From Kordia sp050633145 (GTDB taxonomy: Bacteria; Bacteroidota; Bacteroidia; Flavobacteriales; Flavobacteriaceae), in contig NZ_JBOEFY010000001.1 of assembly GCF_050633145.1 (NCBI RefSeq), forward strand, positions 6,297 through 70,296: a stretch of 64,000 bases of DNA, in the 5' to 3' direction. Positions 17,280-26,355 of the stretch are shown in pieces. Within the stretch, counting starts at the first letter, position 1. Every line of letters starts with the position of its first letter. The position numbers and the translations under genes are program-made. The notes under the pieces were generated by a model. That model saw only the letters and a program-made list of their open reading frames with translations. It was not told where the DNA came from and did no database searches.

Positions 17280-19613
17280 GTGAAGAAAGCTGCTAAAATC
17301 ATTGGAATTATATTGCTAATTATTCTAATTGTAGGATACATTTTTTATAGAACATTACTCCCAACCTACGATGGAAGTTTTGATATTGACAACGTACAAG
17401 AAGAAGTTACAGTTCATTACGATGACTACGGAATTCCGCATATTTACGCCAAAAACGAAGCTGATGCCTTTACTTCTTTAGGTTTTGTACACGCACAAGA
17501 TCGTTTATGGCAAATGGAATTGATGCGCAGAATTGCACCAGCAAGATTATCAGAAGTATTTGGAGATGCTACTGTTGATACAGATCGTTTTTTTGCAATA
17601 ACTGGCATTGATGAAGCTTCAGAAGCAACTGTACAGGCACTAGACAAAAATTCAAAGAGTTATAAATTAGCACAAGCGTATATCAATGGAATCAATCAAT
17701 TTATAGAACATGGCGCTACGCCAATTGAATTCTACTTAACAGGAATTGACAAAACTGAGTTTACCGTAAAAGACATTCACAATATCTTTGGATATATGGC
17801 TTTTAGTTTTGCCATGGCACACAAAACAGACCCTTTATTAACAAGCATTCAACAAAAATTAGGCAACGAATACTTAGCCGATTTAGGTATTAGCGTCGAT
17901 CCAAACACTACACTTTTACAAAATTATCCTGCAAAAGATACTGTCAAAGTAAAAAACACCTTAATTTCTGCTGTTGATAAAGCTTTAGATCCATTGCCAA
18001 TTCCACAATTTATTGGAAGTAATAGCTGGGTTTTAGCACCTCAAAAAACGGCTACAGGAAAAGTGCTTTTCGCAAACGATCCGCATATTGGATTCTCGCA
18101 ACCTTCAGTTTGGTATGAAGCGCATGTACACACGCCAACCTATGAAATATATGGTTATCACTTAGCAGGAACACCTTTTCCTATGTTAGGTCACAACCGA
18201 AAGATTGCCTACGGAATGACCATGTTTGAAAATGATGATATTGACTTTTATTGGGAAGAAAAAAATGCTACTATTAAAGAAGTTACAAAAACGATTAAAG
18301 TAAAAGATGGCGATGATGTTACTGTAACTGTAAAGTTGACGAAACACGGCCCTATTTTAAACGGGATTGCTGATGGAGTTGATTTTGAACAACCAGTTGC
18401 CATGTCTTGGGTGTACACACAGCGAAAAAATCAGTTGTTAGATGCTTGCTACACCATGTCGCATGCAACAAATCAAAAGGAATTTGAACAAGCATTAGGC
18501 AAAATTCATGCACCAGGACTAAATTTAATGTATGGAGATGCCGAAGATAATATTGGTTGGTATGCGGTTGGACAATTGATTGAACGACCAGCACATGTAA
18601 ACTCAAAGCTGATTTTAAATGGTATTTCTGGAAACGATGAACCAATCCGTTTTATGGATGCCACCGAAAACCCAAGTGCAACCAATCCGCCATGGAATTA
18701 TGTATATTCTGCAAACAATCAGCCAGATAGCATCAACGGAAGTTTATATCCAGGATATTATTTACCCGAAAATAGAGGAAAACGTATCGTAGAATTGGTA
18801 GAAGCAAACAATAAATGGACAAAAGAAGATGTAATGCAAATGACACTTGATGTTACATCCAAAGTACATGTAGAGACCATTCATGAAGTCCTAAATGTTA
18901 TTGCAAATGCTGATTTTTCTACGAAAGAAAAAGAAGTGATAAACGTTCTCAAAAGCTGGAACGGCGATAATAAATTAACAGACATTGCACCTACAATCTA
19001 CCATCGATTCATCTATCAATACCTAAAAAATACATTTACCGACGAACTTGATACAGAAACTTTTGAAATGTTAATTAAAACACACATAGCAAAACGTTTT
19101 ACAGCACCGCTACTTTATAAAGAATCAATTTGGTATGATATTATTTCTACAGAAGAAAAAGAAACTCGAAAAGACATCTTATTAAAATCATTTAAAGAAA
19201 CAGTCGTAAAACTAGAAGCGCAATTAGGAAATAACGTTAATGATTGGACATGGAATAAGGTACATACTGTAGAACATCCGCATCCAATTGGGAAAGTAGA
19301 AATGCTACGCTCCTATTTTAATGTTGGTCCGTATGAAGTATCAGGAACGCAAGAAGTAATTAATAATTTAGGATTTCACTATGATGAAACTGGAGAATAC
19401 AAAGTGTATTTTGGACCTTCTACTCGACGTGTGATTGACTTTTCGGATATTGAAAACAGTATGAGTATTTTGCCAACTGGACAATCTGGAAATCCATTCA
19501 GCGAACACTATGACGATCAGGCAGAAATGTACATTCAAGGGAAATTTAGAAAGATGCTTCTAAACACTGAAGAAATTAAAAAGACTTCAAAAAACACCTT
19601 AATTCTGAACTAA
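17280..19613 (+). CDS. Penicillin acylase family N-terminal nucleophile hydrolase
   Basis: The frame opens with GTG at 17280 and encodes 777 residues with an N-terminal membrane or signal helix (about 6-26). The family pattern is clear: VHYDDYGIPHIYA near the N-terminus, GFVHAQDRLWQMELMRR, and the autoprocessing site GSNSW, in which Ser247 would become the N-terminal nucleophile of the beta chain. Members cleave amide bonds of beta-lactams, acyl-homoserine lactones or other N-acyl amides. The natural substrate cannot be read from sequence. It is probably periplasmic. The aldehyde dehydrogenase gene follows after 55 bp. Confidence 0.93.
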   Translation: MKKAAKIIGIILLIILIVGYIFYRTLLPTYDGSFDIDNVQEEVTVHYDDYGIPHIYAKNEADAFTSLGFVHAQDRLWQMELMRRIAPARLSEVFGDATVDTDRFFAITGIDEASEATVQALDKNSKSYKLAQAYINGINQFIEHGATPIEFYLTGIDKTEFTVKDIHNIFGYMAFSFAMAHKTDPLLTSIQQKLGNEYLADLGISVDPNTTLLQNYPAKDTVKVKNTLISAVDKALDPLPIPQFIGSNSWVLAPQKTATGKVLFANDPHIGFSQPSVWYEAHVHTPTYEIYGYHLAGTPFPMLGHNRKIAYGMTMFENDDIDFYWEEKNATIKEVTKTIKVKDGDDVTVTVKLTKHGPILNGIADGVDFEQPVAMSWVYTQRKNQLLDACYTMSHATNQKEFEQALGKIHAPGLNLMYGDAEDNIGWYAVGQLIERPAHVNSKLILNGISGNDEPIRFMDATENPSATNPPWNYVYSANNQPDSINGSLYPGYYLPENRGKRIVELVEANNKWTKEDVMQMTLDVTSKVHVETIHEVLNVIANADFSTKEKEVINVLKSWNGDNKLTDIAPTIYHRFIYQYLKNTFTDELDTETFEMLIKTHIAKRFTAPLLYKESIWYDIISTEEKETRKDILLKSFKETVVKLEAQLGNNVNDWTWNKVHTVEHPHPIGKVEMLRSYFNVGPYEVSGTQEVINNLGFHYDETGEYKVYFGPSTRRVIDFSDIENSMSILPTGQSGNPFSEHYDDQAEMYIQGKFRKMLLNTEEIKKTSKNTLILN

Positions 19614-19668
19614 AATTCGGAGAACACTGAATTTTTGATAATTTAGCAATATTGATGATACAAATCTT

Positions 19669-21048
19669 ATGGAATACAACTGCAACGAAATTGTACTAGC
19701 TCAAAAAAGTTTTTTTAAAACTAGGCAAACGCATGACATTTCATATCGAAAGAAAACGTTGGCAAAGCTTTTAAAAGAAGTCAAAAATCGTGAAAATGAT
19801 ATTTGTGATGCGCTATATGCTGACTTTAAGAAACCACAGTTTGAATCAATTATTTCAGAAACAAGTATTGTAATTTCGGAGTTAAAATTAGCTATTAAAA
19901 AATTAAAATCCTGGGCGCGTCCAAAACGTGTATGGCCAGCTTTACTTAATTTTCCCTCCAAAGATCGTATTCACTCAGAACCGTATGGAACTACATTAGT
20001 TATTGCTCCTTGGAATTATCCGTATCAACTTGCACTGGCGCCTTTAATTGGTGCTGTTGCCGCAGGAAATACTGTAGTTTTAAAACCATCGGAACTCACG
20101 CCACATACATCGCAAATTTTAGAAGAAATCATTACAGCCGTTTTTGATGAAAATCATGTAAAAGTGGTGCAAGGCGGTGTAGCCATTTCACAAGCTTTAT
20201 TAGCAGAACGTTGGGATTATATTTTCTTTACAGGAAGCGTGAATGTTGGAAAAATTGTAGCAAAAGCTGCTGCACCAAATCTAACGCCTACAACATTGGA
20301 ACTTGGCGGGAAAAATCCGTGTATTGTAGATATTCATTCCAACTTTAAACTCACAGCTAAAAGAATTGTTTGGGGGAAATTTTTAAATGCTGGACAAACC
20401 TGTATTGCTCCAGATTATTTAATTGTACAAGGACAAGCTAAGTTTGACTTTACAAAAGCATTGATTGCCGAAATAAAAGCTTCTTATGGGGAAAACCCAC
20501 AAGAATCACCTGATTATCCAAGAATCGTAAATGAAAAGAATTTTCAGCGTTTGGCAGCAATGTTAGACGGACAAGAAATGCTTCATGGTGGTGTTACAGA
20601 TAAAGACGATTTGTACATTGCTCCTACTATTATAGACGAGCCTTCATTGGATAGTGAAGTAATGCTTGACGAAATTTTTGGTCCTATTCTACCGATTCAA
20701 ACGTATGCTACTTTAGAAGATATCCGAACTATTATTACGCATTATGAAAAACCTTTGGCTTTATACGTTTTTTCGAACGATAAAAAGTTTGCCAAACGTA
20801 TGATAGAACGCTACTCCTTTGGTGGTGGTGCTATCAATGATACAGTCACTCATTTTGTAAACCACAGAATGCCTTTTGGTGGTGTTGGAAATAGTGGTAC
20901 AGGTTCATATCACGGAAAAGGAAGTTTTGATACATTTTCACACAAAAAATCAATTACCAATAAAAAAACATGGTTAGATATTCCTGTTCGATACGCGCCA
21001 TATAAGGGAAAAATAAAACTTCTTAAGTTTTTTATGAAATACTTCTAA
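19669..21048 (+). CDS. Aldehyde dehydrogenase family protein
   Basis: This 459-residue protein matches the class 3-like NAD(P)-dependent aldehyde dehydrogenases of the fatty-aldehyde type. It has PWNYPYQLALAPLIGAVAAG in the cofactor domain, the general-base motif LELGGKNP and the nucleophile motif NAGQTCIAPDY with the catalytic Cys. The C-terminal MPFGGVGNSG is also family-typical. It oxidises aldehydes to carboxylic acids in the cytoplasm. There is no pathway partner next to it. Confidence 0.95.
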   Translation: MEYNCNEIVLAQKSFFKTRQTHDISYRKKTLAKLLKEVKNRENDICDALYADFKKPQFESIISETSIVISELKLAIKKLKSWARPKRVWPALLNFPSKDRIHSEPYGTTLVIAPWNYPYQLALAPLIGAVAAGNTVVLKPSELTPHTSQILEEIITAVFDENHVKVVQGGVAISQALLAERWDYIFFTGSVNVGKIVAKAAAPNLTPTTLELGGKNPCIVDIHSNFKLTAKRIVWGKFLNAGQTCIAPDYLIVQGQAKFDFTKALIAEIKASYGENPQESPDYPRIVNEKNFQRLAAMLDGQEMLHGGVTDKDDLYIAPTIIDEPSLDSEVMLDEIFGPILPIQTYATLEDIRTIITHYEKPLALYVFSNDKKFAKRMIERYSFGGGAINDTVTHFVNHRMPFGGVGNSGTGSYHGKGSFDTFSHKKSITNKKTWLDIPVRYAPYKGKIKLLKFFMKYF

Positions 21049-21148
21049 AAGATTTTCTTATAATTTTAGGTTAAAACTCTAAATATAGAAAGTGTATTTT
21101 TATATATTGTGGGATAATTATTGGCTTAAAATTCGATATCATTCATTA

Positions 21149-22939
21149 ATGAAAATAACACTACCATTTTTATACATTTTTCTATTTTTCTCTTGTTCGC
21201 TTTTAGCACAAGAAAAAAACTTTCAAATTCCTGATAGTTTAGCAGATAAGACTAATACTGAACTTATTTCTTTAATTAAATCTACTAGATATTCTGATCC
21301 TGAGGCAGCCAAAATTTACACAAAAACGTATTATAAAAAGGCAATCAAAGAGCAAAATCAATTAACGACAATAGATAGCTACTTTTATTTTGGCCATATT
21401 GCTGATATTCAAGGAAAATATAAAGATGCTATTTCATATATAAATACTGGAATTTCTTTAGCCGAAAACGATAGAGATAGTATCTTAGGAAAACTTTATA
21501 ATCTTAGAGGAATCATACAATGGCAGTATGGAAAAGGGGAGCAAGGAATAGAAGATTTTAATATTTCACACTTTATTGCTCAAAAATATAAAGATACTGC
21601 TAAAGTTAATATTGCAGAAGTTAATATTGCATTGGTAAAAATGCACTTAAAGCAATACCATGAATCCTTGAAGACATACAGAAAGATGTTAGCTATTTCC
21701 GAAGATACTACTCGGATCAGTAAAAACTCTAGAGTTAGTCTGTATATGGGACTTTGTGATAATTTTTTACACATGGGAAAACTTGATTCTGCACTTGTGT
21801 ATATAGACAAAGGGATTAAAGAAAGTCTTCGTATTAATGATAATGAATCTATTAATTATCTATATCCTCGCAAAGCATTGTACTATTACTACAAAGGAGA
21901 TATTGCAAAGGCATTGAAACTATTAAAAAAGTCTGAGAAACTAATCACCAAACTTCAAAAAGATGACAAAAGAAATATTGGAGTCTATTACTATATGGCA
22001 CAATGCTATTTTACATCTAAAGATTATCAAGCTGCTATTAAAGCTATTGAAAAAGCTTTACATATTGTTCAACGAGAAAATAACACAAGTTCTGAACAAA
22101 AAAATAATACCACAATTTCTAATGACGCAATTGTAACGATTTCTGATAAAGATCTTTTTGTTCCAGATGAATATATTTTTTTATTAAAACTAAAAGCACG
22201 CTGTTACGAACAATTAGGTGACGAGAAAAATCAAGAGCAATACTTTAATCAATATGCAACGCTTAAAATTGAAAGTAGCAAAAAAGAAGTTCGTATAAAT
22301 AACTTTTTTAACCTGTTAGATGAAGTCGAAGAAGTAGCTTTTATGGAAAGACAAAAGCTTCGAAAAGCAGCTGCAGAAACTAAAGTAAAATATTTATACT
22401 TTATATTAAGTGTTGTTAGTGTAGCCTTTTTAATAGTATACCTCTTTTTTAGAAAAAAAGAACAGCAAAAATCAAAAGCATACAAAGAACTCATAGAGAG
22501 GATTTCAAGCCTAGAAACAAAAAGTGTTCAAGAAGCTTCTAAACATAAAACTGCAATAAAAAAAGCTGTAAACATTACGGATGAAAAATTACAAAATATC
22601 TTAAAAGGTTTGGAAAAGTTTGAAGCACAAGAATTGTACTTGGATTTAAATTGTAATTTACGTTTCGTAGCCAAAAAAGTAAAAACTAATGCGACTTATT
22701 TATCCAAAATTATCAATGAACAAAAAGAGATAAGTTTTACCGATTATATTAATAATCTTCGTATTCAATACACCTTAAAGCGTTTAAAATCCGATTCACT
22801 TTTTAGAGCCTATTCTATCAAGTCTATTTCAGAAGAAGTTGGCTATAGAAGCGCTGATTCTTTTACAAAACATTTCAAAAAACAAACTTCATTATATCCT
22901 TCGTATTACATCAAAAAATTAAACCAAGAAGAAGTTTAA
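21149..22939 (+). CDS. TPR-transmembrane-AraC regulator (copy 2)
   Basis: I start it at 21149, where MKITLPFLYIFLFFSCSLLA forms a signal peptide. The GTG at 21092 would add 19 non-signal residues. The 596-residue protein has TPRs (about 40-350), one membrane helix (about 408-428), a coiled coil and a C-terminal AraC double HTH (about 500-590, YSIKSISEEVGYRSADSFTK, then LYPSYYIKKL). The layout is the same as at 8935 and 50891. A GG-leader peptide starts 120 bp downstream on the same strand, and two more follow. Confidence 0.9.
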   Translation: MKITLPFLYIFLFFSCSLLAQEKNFQIPDSLADKTNTELISLIKSTRYSDPEAAKIYTKTYYKKAIKEQNQLTTIDSYFYFGHIADIQGKYKDAISYINTGISLAENDRDSILGKLYNLRGIIQWQYGKGEQGIEDFNISHFIAQKYKDTAKVNIAEVNIALVKMHLKQYHESLKTYRKMLAISEDTTRISKNSRVSLYMGLCDNFLHMGKLDSALVYIDKGIKESLRINDNESINYLYPRKALYYYYKGDIAKALKLLKKSEKLITKLQKDDKRNIGVYYYMAQCYFTSKDYQAAIKAIEKALHIVQRENNTSSEQKNNTTISNDAIVTISDKDLFVPDEYIFLLKLKARCYEQLGDEKNQEQYFNQYATLKIESSKKEVRINNFFNLLDEVEEVAFMERQKLRKAAAETKVKYLYFILSVVSVAFLIVYLFFRKKEQQKSKAYKELIERISSLETKSVQEASKHKTAIKKAVNITDEKLQNILKGLEKFEAQELYLDLNCNLRFVAKKVKTNATYLSKIINEQKEISFTDYINNLRIQYTLKRLKSDSLFRAYSIKSISEEVGYRSADSFTKHFKKQTSLYPSYYIKKLNQEEV

Positions 22940-22945
22940 TTAGCT

Positions 22946-22967
22946 CCCTATTTTGTTTAGAATAGGG
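22946..22967 (+). terminator. Weak hairpin after TPR-AraC copy 2
   Basis: CCCTATT and AATAGGG form a 7-bp stem with an 8-base loop directly after the stop of the regulator gene. There is no strong T tract, so it may attenuate rather than stop transcription into the peptide gene at 23060. A degenerate copy lies at 23986-24007. Confidence 0.45.
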
Positions 22968-23059
22968 TTGAAAATTTATGAAATCTGTAGTAACTATGGT
23001 ATGTTTGAAAAATGACTTAGTTGTCAAAAACATAAAATTACACTTATAAAAATTAAATT

Positions 23060-23251
23060 ATGAAAAGAATTTCAAACAAACATTTACAATTAAATAAAAT
23101 GAGTATTTCTAAATTGAATACAATTTTAGGAGGGAATCCAACAAAAAATACTGCTGGAAATGATGACGATGACCTTCCTGGAGATACTGAAGGAGTTAGC
23201 TGTACTACATCTAGATTTACAGTAGACATTGCTAGTAATGACAATTGTTAG
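23060..23251 (+). CDS. GG-leader peptide following a TPR-AraC regulator, 2 Cys
   Basis: This is a 63-residue peptide. The leader MKRISNKHLQLNKMSISKL ends in LGG at residues 23-25. The core is acidic (run of four Asp) with only two Cys, the last at the C-terminus (IASNDNC). The C-terminal motif VDI...NC is shared with the next peptide at 23558. The gene follows the TPR-AraC regulator on the same strand. With so few Cys it is a better candidate for a signalling peptide than for a multi-ring lanthipeptide, but that is inference. Confidence 0.72.
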   Translation: MKRISNKHLQLNKMSISKLNTILGGNPTKNTAGNDDDDLPGDTEGVSCTTSRFTVDIASNDNC

Positions 23252-23557
23252 ATATTGTACTCTAATATTGAATTCTATTAAAATTTCACCAGAGCCATAT
23301 ACTTTCTATTTTTTTATGTATTAAATAAAAGAAAGTACCATTATAAACTTTTTAATACAACTAAAGTTCAGTAGATATAAAAATTAAAAGTTATTTTCTT
23401 GTTTTTCTAAGTATAGCTAGAATTTTTATAAACTATTTTTAATCTGCTAGGTTTAATAATAAAGTTTTATATAAAATATTTACTATTACTGACAATAAAA
23501 GATCAAATATTTGGTTATATTTATTAGTAAACATATTAATTTTTAAAAATAAAAACT
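23252..23557. other. Intergenic region without a gene
   Basis: This very AT-rich stretch holds no recognisable ORF. It contains a hairpin with 8-bp arms (TACTTTCT at 23300 and AGAAAGTA ending at 23337), which may end transcription of the peptide gene at 23060. Confidence 0.5.
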
Positions 23558-23701
23558 ATGAAGAAAATTCAATTAAACAGAATTCAATTAAACAAAACTA
23601 ATATATCAAAACTAAATGTACAGTTAGCTAATAAAATTATAGGAGGAAGTAGAACTAGTGTAGATATTGATGAAGATAATAGTGCTGACAATAATTGTTA
23701 A
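23558..23701 (+). CDS. Very short GG-leader peptide with C-terminal Cys
   Basis: This is a 47-residue ORF. Its leader carries a duplicated IQLNRIQLNK segment, then ISKLNVQLANKIIGG. The core is only 17 residues, acidic, with one Cys as the last residue. It resembles the peptide at 23060 in its leader (ISKLN), in VDI near the middle of the core and in the terminal NC. A terminator follows at 23732. The good leader match and clear terminator support a real gene despite its length. Confidence 0.68.
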   Translation: MKKIQLNRIQLNKTNISKLNVQLANKIIGGSRTSVDIDEDNSADNNC

Positions 23702-23731
23702 TTTAAATTATATAAAATAGAATATTGTATT

Positions 23732-23761
23732 ACCAGAGAAGTTAATTTCTCTGGTTTTTTT
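23732..23761 (+). terminator. Intrinsic terminator
   Basis: ACCAGAGAA and TTTCTCTGGT form a stem followed by seven T, 30 bp after the short peptide gene. Confidence 0.9.
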
Positions 23762-24249
23762 ATGCGCTAATAATAACTATCTACTTCGGTTCATATCACT
23801 ATCTATTTTACACTTAAAACAACTTACAGCAACAGCTTTACTTCCTATTTTATTGTTTCTTTTATGATCTAATTAAATATCCTACAAACTCATAGAAAAA
23901 GTAAAAATTATACAATAGCTAACACATACTATTTTAAAAAAAACATACTGTATTTCATATTCAATTCACAACTTACATACAGCAACCCTTTTTTGTTTAA
24001 TTTAGGGTGTATTCAAATTATAAAACTCTACTAACCTTAGTGTTTATAAGGAATTAAAAGCAATCTCTGTTTTACAATCTATCATTATTTTTCAGTCTAA
24101 AAAATTGAAGTCTAATTCGTTTAATTTAGGCTTCTCTTCCTTTTTTTCTAGCAAAAACACACCTAATATTGTTCTCAGATCGATCATTGTGTTGAAAAGC
24201 CTAACACATAAAAAATAGGCACATTACATTAACATTTAAATTACTAATT
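23762..24249. other. Intergenic region with degenerate repeats of the regulator-peptide spacer
   Basis: There is no ORF I can support. The stretch from 23986 to about 24045 resembles the spacer after TPR-AraC copy 2 (from 22946): CCCT-TTTTGTTTA-TAGGGT, then an AAATT-AT-AAA-CT-TA-TAAC pattern. A weaker third resemblance lies near 23818 (CAACTTACAGCAAC compared with CAACTTACATACAGCAAC at 23970). It looks like debris of earlier regulator-peptide duplications. Confidence 0.45.
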
Positions 24250-24522
24250 ATGAAAAAAAAGAAAATCTCAGGATTATCATTAAGAAAAAGAACTGTTTCT
24301 TCTTTAGAAGCTACAAGCTTATCTGGAGGAACAGGATCATATTTTAATTGCTTCACCTTTGCTCCTCCGTGTGTGAGTGCAACAGAGCCACCAGAAGATG
24401 ATACTTTTTTCTGTCCACCACCACCAACTGGAACAAATCCGCCACCACCACCAAACCCAACAAATATAACTTGTGGATATAGCTGTATTCCTACTGATTG
24501 TGGAACCAGTAATCCTAACTAG
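24250..24522 (+). CDS. GG-leader peptide precursor, Pro-rich 6 Cys core
   Basis: This is a 90-residue peptide. The leader MKKKKISGLSLRKRTVSSL reaches SGG at residues 25-27. The 63-residue core has six Cys and two proline runs (PPPP and PPPPP), and is long for this group. Pro runs would keep parts of the core extended between Cys-containing segments. It is the third peptide gene downstream of TPR-AraC copy 2 and has its own terminator. Confidence 0.75.
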   Translation: MKKKKISGLSLRKRTVSSLEATSLSGGTGSYFNCFTFAPPCVSATEPPEDDTFFCPPPPTGTNPPPPPNPTNITCGYSCIPTDCGTSNPN

Positions 24523-24570
24523 TTTTTAGAATTAAAATTCACTTCATGAATATTATTTAGGTTAAACATA

Positions 24571-24605
24571 AAAGAGAATACAATACCATGTATTCTCTTT
24601 TTTTG
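24571..24605 (+). terminator. Intrinsic terminator
   Basis: AAAGAGAATAC and GTATTCTCTTT form an 11-bp stem followed by more T. It ends the peptide gene at 24250 and covers an in-frame ATG at 24588, which is why the nitroreductase start is placed later. Confidence 0.9.
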
Positions 24606-24632
24606 TTCGCGTTAAGATCGTTATGTTTGTAT

Positions 24633-25367
24633 ATGACTACAGAAAAAACAGTAACCGAAGCTATTCAGTACAGACGTTCTGTACGCGTTTTTGATAAAGA
24701 CATTGAAATTGACACCGAAAAAGTAAAAACCTGCATAAAAAACGCTGTATTGGCTCCTACGAGTAGTAATTTACAGTTATGGGAGTTTTATCACGTTACT
24801 GATGAAGCTGTCTTGAAACAATTAACCACAGCCTGTTTAGGGCAAAATGCAGCAAAAACCGCCAAACAATTGGTTGTAGTTGTAACACGAAAAGATTTGT
24901 GGAAACAACGTGCCAAAGCCAATGTTGGTTTTTTAAAGAGTTTATATGGTGATAAAACTAAAGAAGAATACTCTCGAAGAGAAAAATTTGCTTTAAACTA
25001 TTATCAAAAACTGATTCCTCCTATTTATGCTGAATTTCTAGGAATATATGGTTGGCTAAAATATGCTGTATTTAACTGCATCGGATTGTTTCGACCAATA
25101 TACAGACAAGTTCGCTTGAGCGATTTACGAATCGTTGCACATAAAAGCGCAGGATTAGCTGCTCAAAACTTTATGATAAGCATGGCAGCAATTGGTTACG
25201 ATACCTGTCCGATGGAAGGAAGTGACACTTTACGTGTAAAACGAATTTTAAAATTGCCTCGTGGTGCTGAAATCAATATGATTGTTGGTTGTGGCGTTCG
25301 TAGTGAAAATGGCATCTATGGACCCCGATTTAGAGTGCCTTTTACAAGTACGTATACGGAGGTTTAG
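24633..25367 (+). CDS. Nitroreductase family protein
   Basis: The start at 24633 gives 244 residues. The in-frame ATG at 24588 lies inside a terminator. The N-terminal YRRSVRVFDK and the following APTSSNLQLWEF are the FMN-binding signature of the nitroreductase fold. The later segment GYDTCPMEG is also typical. Such enzymes use NAD(P)H to reduce nitro groups, quinones or flavins. The substrate is unknown. It is transcribed alone. Confidence 0.9.
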   Translation: MTTEKTVTEAIQYRRSVRVFDKDIEIDTEKVKTCIKNAVLAPTSSNLQLWEFYHVTDEAVLKQLTTACLGQNAAKTAKQLVVVVTRKDLWKQRAKANVGFLKSLYGDKTKEEYSRREKFALNYYQKLIPPIYAEFLGIYGWLKYAVFNCIGLFRPIYRQVRLSDLRIVAHKSAGLAAQNFMISMAAIGYDTCPMEGSDTLRVKRILKLPRGAEINMIVGCGVRSENGIYGPRFRVPFTSTYTEV

Positions 25368-25528
25368 TTGTTGGTTAAAAACGTACAACCACTATACTAA
25401 ACTGATGCACTTTTCAACTTATAAACTTTAACTTATTTTTTGTTTACACTAAGCCTGTCGAAGTATTGAGAGCTATCGAAATATAAATTTGCAAAGCAAA
25501 AAATTTTCAGAGTACTTTAAAGATAGAC

Positions 25529-25697
25529 GCGAAGCGATCAAAAAGCAAAGCGANNNNNNNNNNNNNNNNNNNNNNNNNNNNNNNNNNNNNNNNNNNNNNN
25601 NNNNNNNNNNNNNNNNNNAAAAGCAAAGCGATCAAAAAGCGAAGCGATCAAAAAGCGAAGCGATCAAAAAGCGAAGCGATCAAAAAGCGAAGCGATC
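25529..25697. repeat. 16-bp tandem repeat with assembly gap
   Basis: At least six units of AAAAAGCGAAGCGATC are visible, some as AAAAGCAAAGCGATC. Units stand on both sides of a gap of N at 25554-25618. The array runs right up to the stop codon of the response regulator at 25697. True copy number is unknown because the assembly failed inside it. Single degenerate units on the opposite strand occur at 53973 and 60892. Confidence 0.9.
25554..25618. other. Assembly gap (65 N)
   Basis: The gap lies inside the 16-bp tandem array. Its length is probably nominal. Confidence 0.98.
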
Positions 25698-26350
25698 TAC
25701 TTACTATTCACCATATTATTGCGAATTGCATACAACACCAAGCCTATTCTACTTTTCACCTTAAAATGCTTGAACAAAGATTCACGATATCCATCGATGG
25801 TTTTAGGACTCAAACACATTTCTTGTGCAATTTCCTTGTATGTCATTTCCGTACAAGCCAATTTTAAGAATGTCATCTCAGTATCTTTCAACGGTTTTCC
25901 GTTTTTAGTATCTTTATCATCTCCATGAAGTGAATTTAATAACGTAGTTGCAACACGTTCCGAATAATAAATTCCATTAGAAATCACTTCATTTAAAGCT
26001 TTATAAAATATTTCTGGATGAATATCTTTCAGTAAATATCCTTTAGCGCCTAAACGCAGCATTTTTATAATTGTTTCTTCATGATCGTCCATAGAAAGTG
26101 CCAATACTTGAATACTTGGTCGGTTATCTTTGATCCATTCCATCGTTTCAAAGCCGTTCATTACAGGCATGTTAATATCTAATAAGATAATATCTGGGAC
26201 GTTTTCGGATTCTAATAATTTCTTTATCAGTTCACTTCCATTCTTTACATGGTATAAAACCTCAAACTCATCAAATGCATTGACCAATCCTTGCAAAGAT
26301 TGCGCAAAAAGCAAATGGTCATCTACAATTACAACTGAATGTTTTTTCAT
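25697..26350 (-). CDS. NarL/LuxR-family response regulator
   Basis: This 217-residue protein has a receiver domain (1-125) with phospho-acceptor Asp58 (IILLDINMPVMNG) and a C-terminal LuxR-type HTH (about 150-210, EIAQEMCLSPKTIDGYRESL). It lies 5 bp after the histidine kinase gene and is its partner. It is the last gene of an operon that starts at 28391 or 27954. Targets are unknown. Confidence 0.93.
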   Translation of the reverse strand: MKKHSVVIVDDHLLFAQSLQGLVNAFDEFEVLYHVKNGSELIKKLLESENVPDIILLDINMPVMNGFETMEWIKDNRPSIQVLALSMDDHEETIIKMLRLGAKGYLLKDIHPEIFYKALNEVISNGIYYSERVATTLLNSLHGDDKDTKNGKPLKDTEMTFLKLACTEMTYKEIAQEMCLSPKTIDGYRESLFKHFKVKSRIGLVLYAIRNNMVNSK

Positions 26351-26355
26351 TATTT

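Noticed and set aside
24588..24632. Longer N-terminus of the nitroreductase
   Set aside because: The upstream ATG lies inside a strong terminator hairpin, and the extra residues do not belong to the family.
25449..25470. AAGCCTGTCGAAGTATTGAGA as a possible mobile element end
   Set aside because: Similar short phrases are common intergenic sequence in bacteria, and I see no inverted partner or transposase nearby.
25489..25764. ORF of 91 residues across the tandem repeat
   Set aside because: It consists of repeat units and unknown bases, overlaps the response regulator on the other strand and has no sign of coding. It is an artefact of the repeat.
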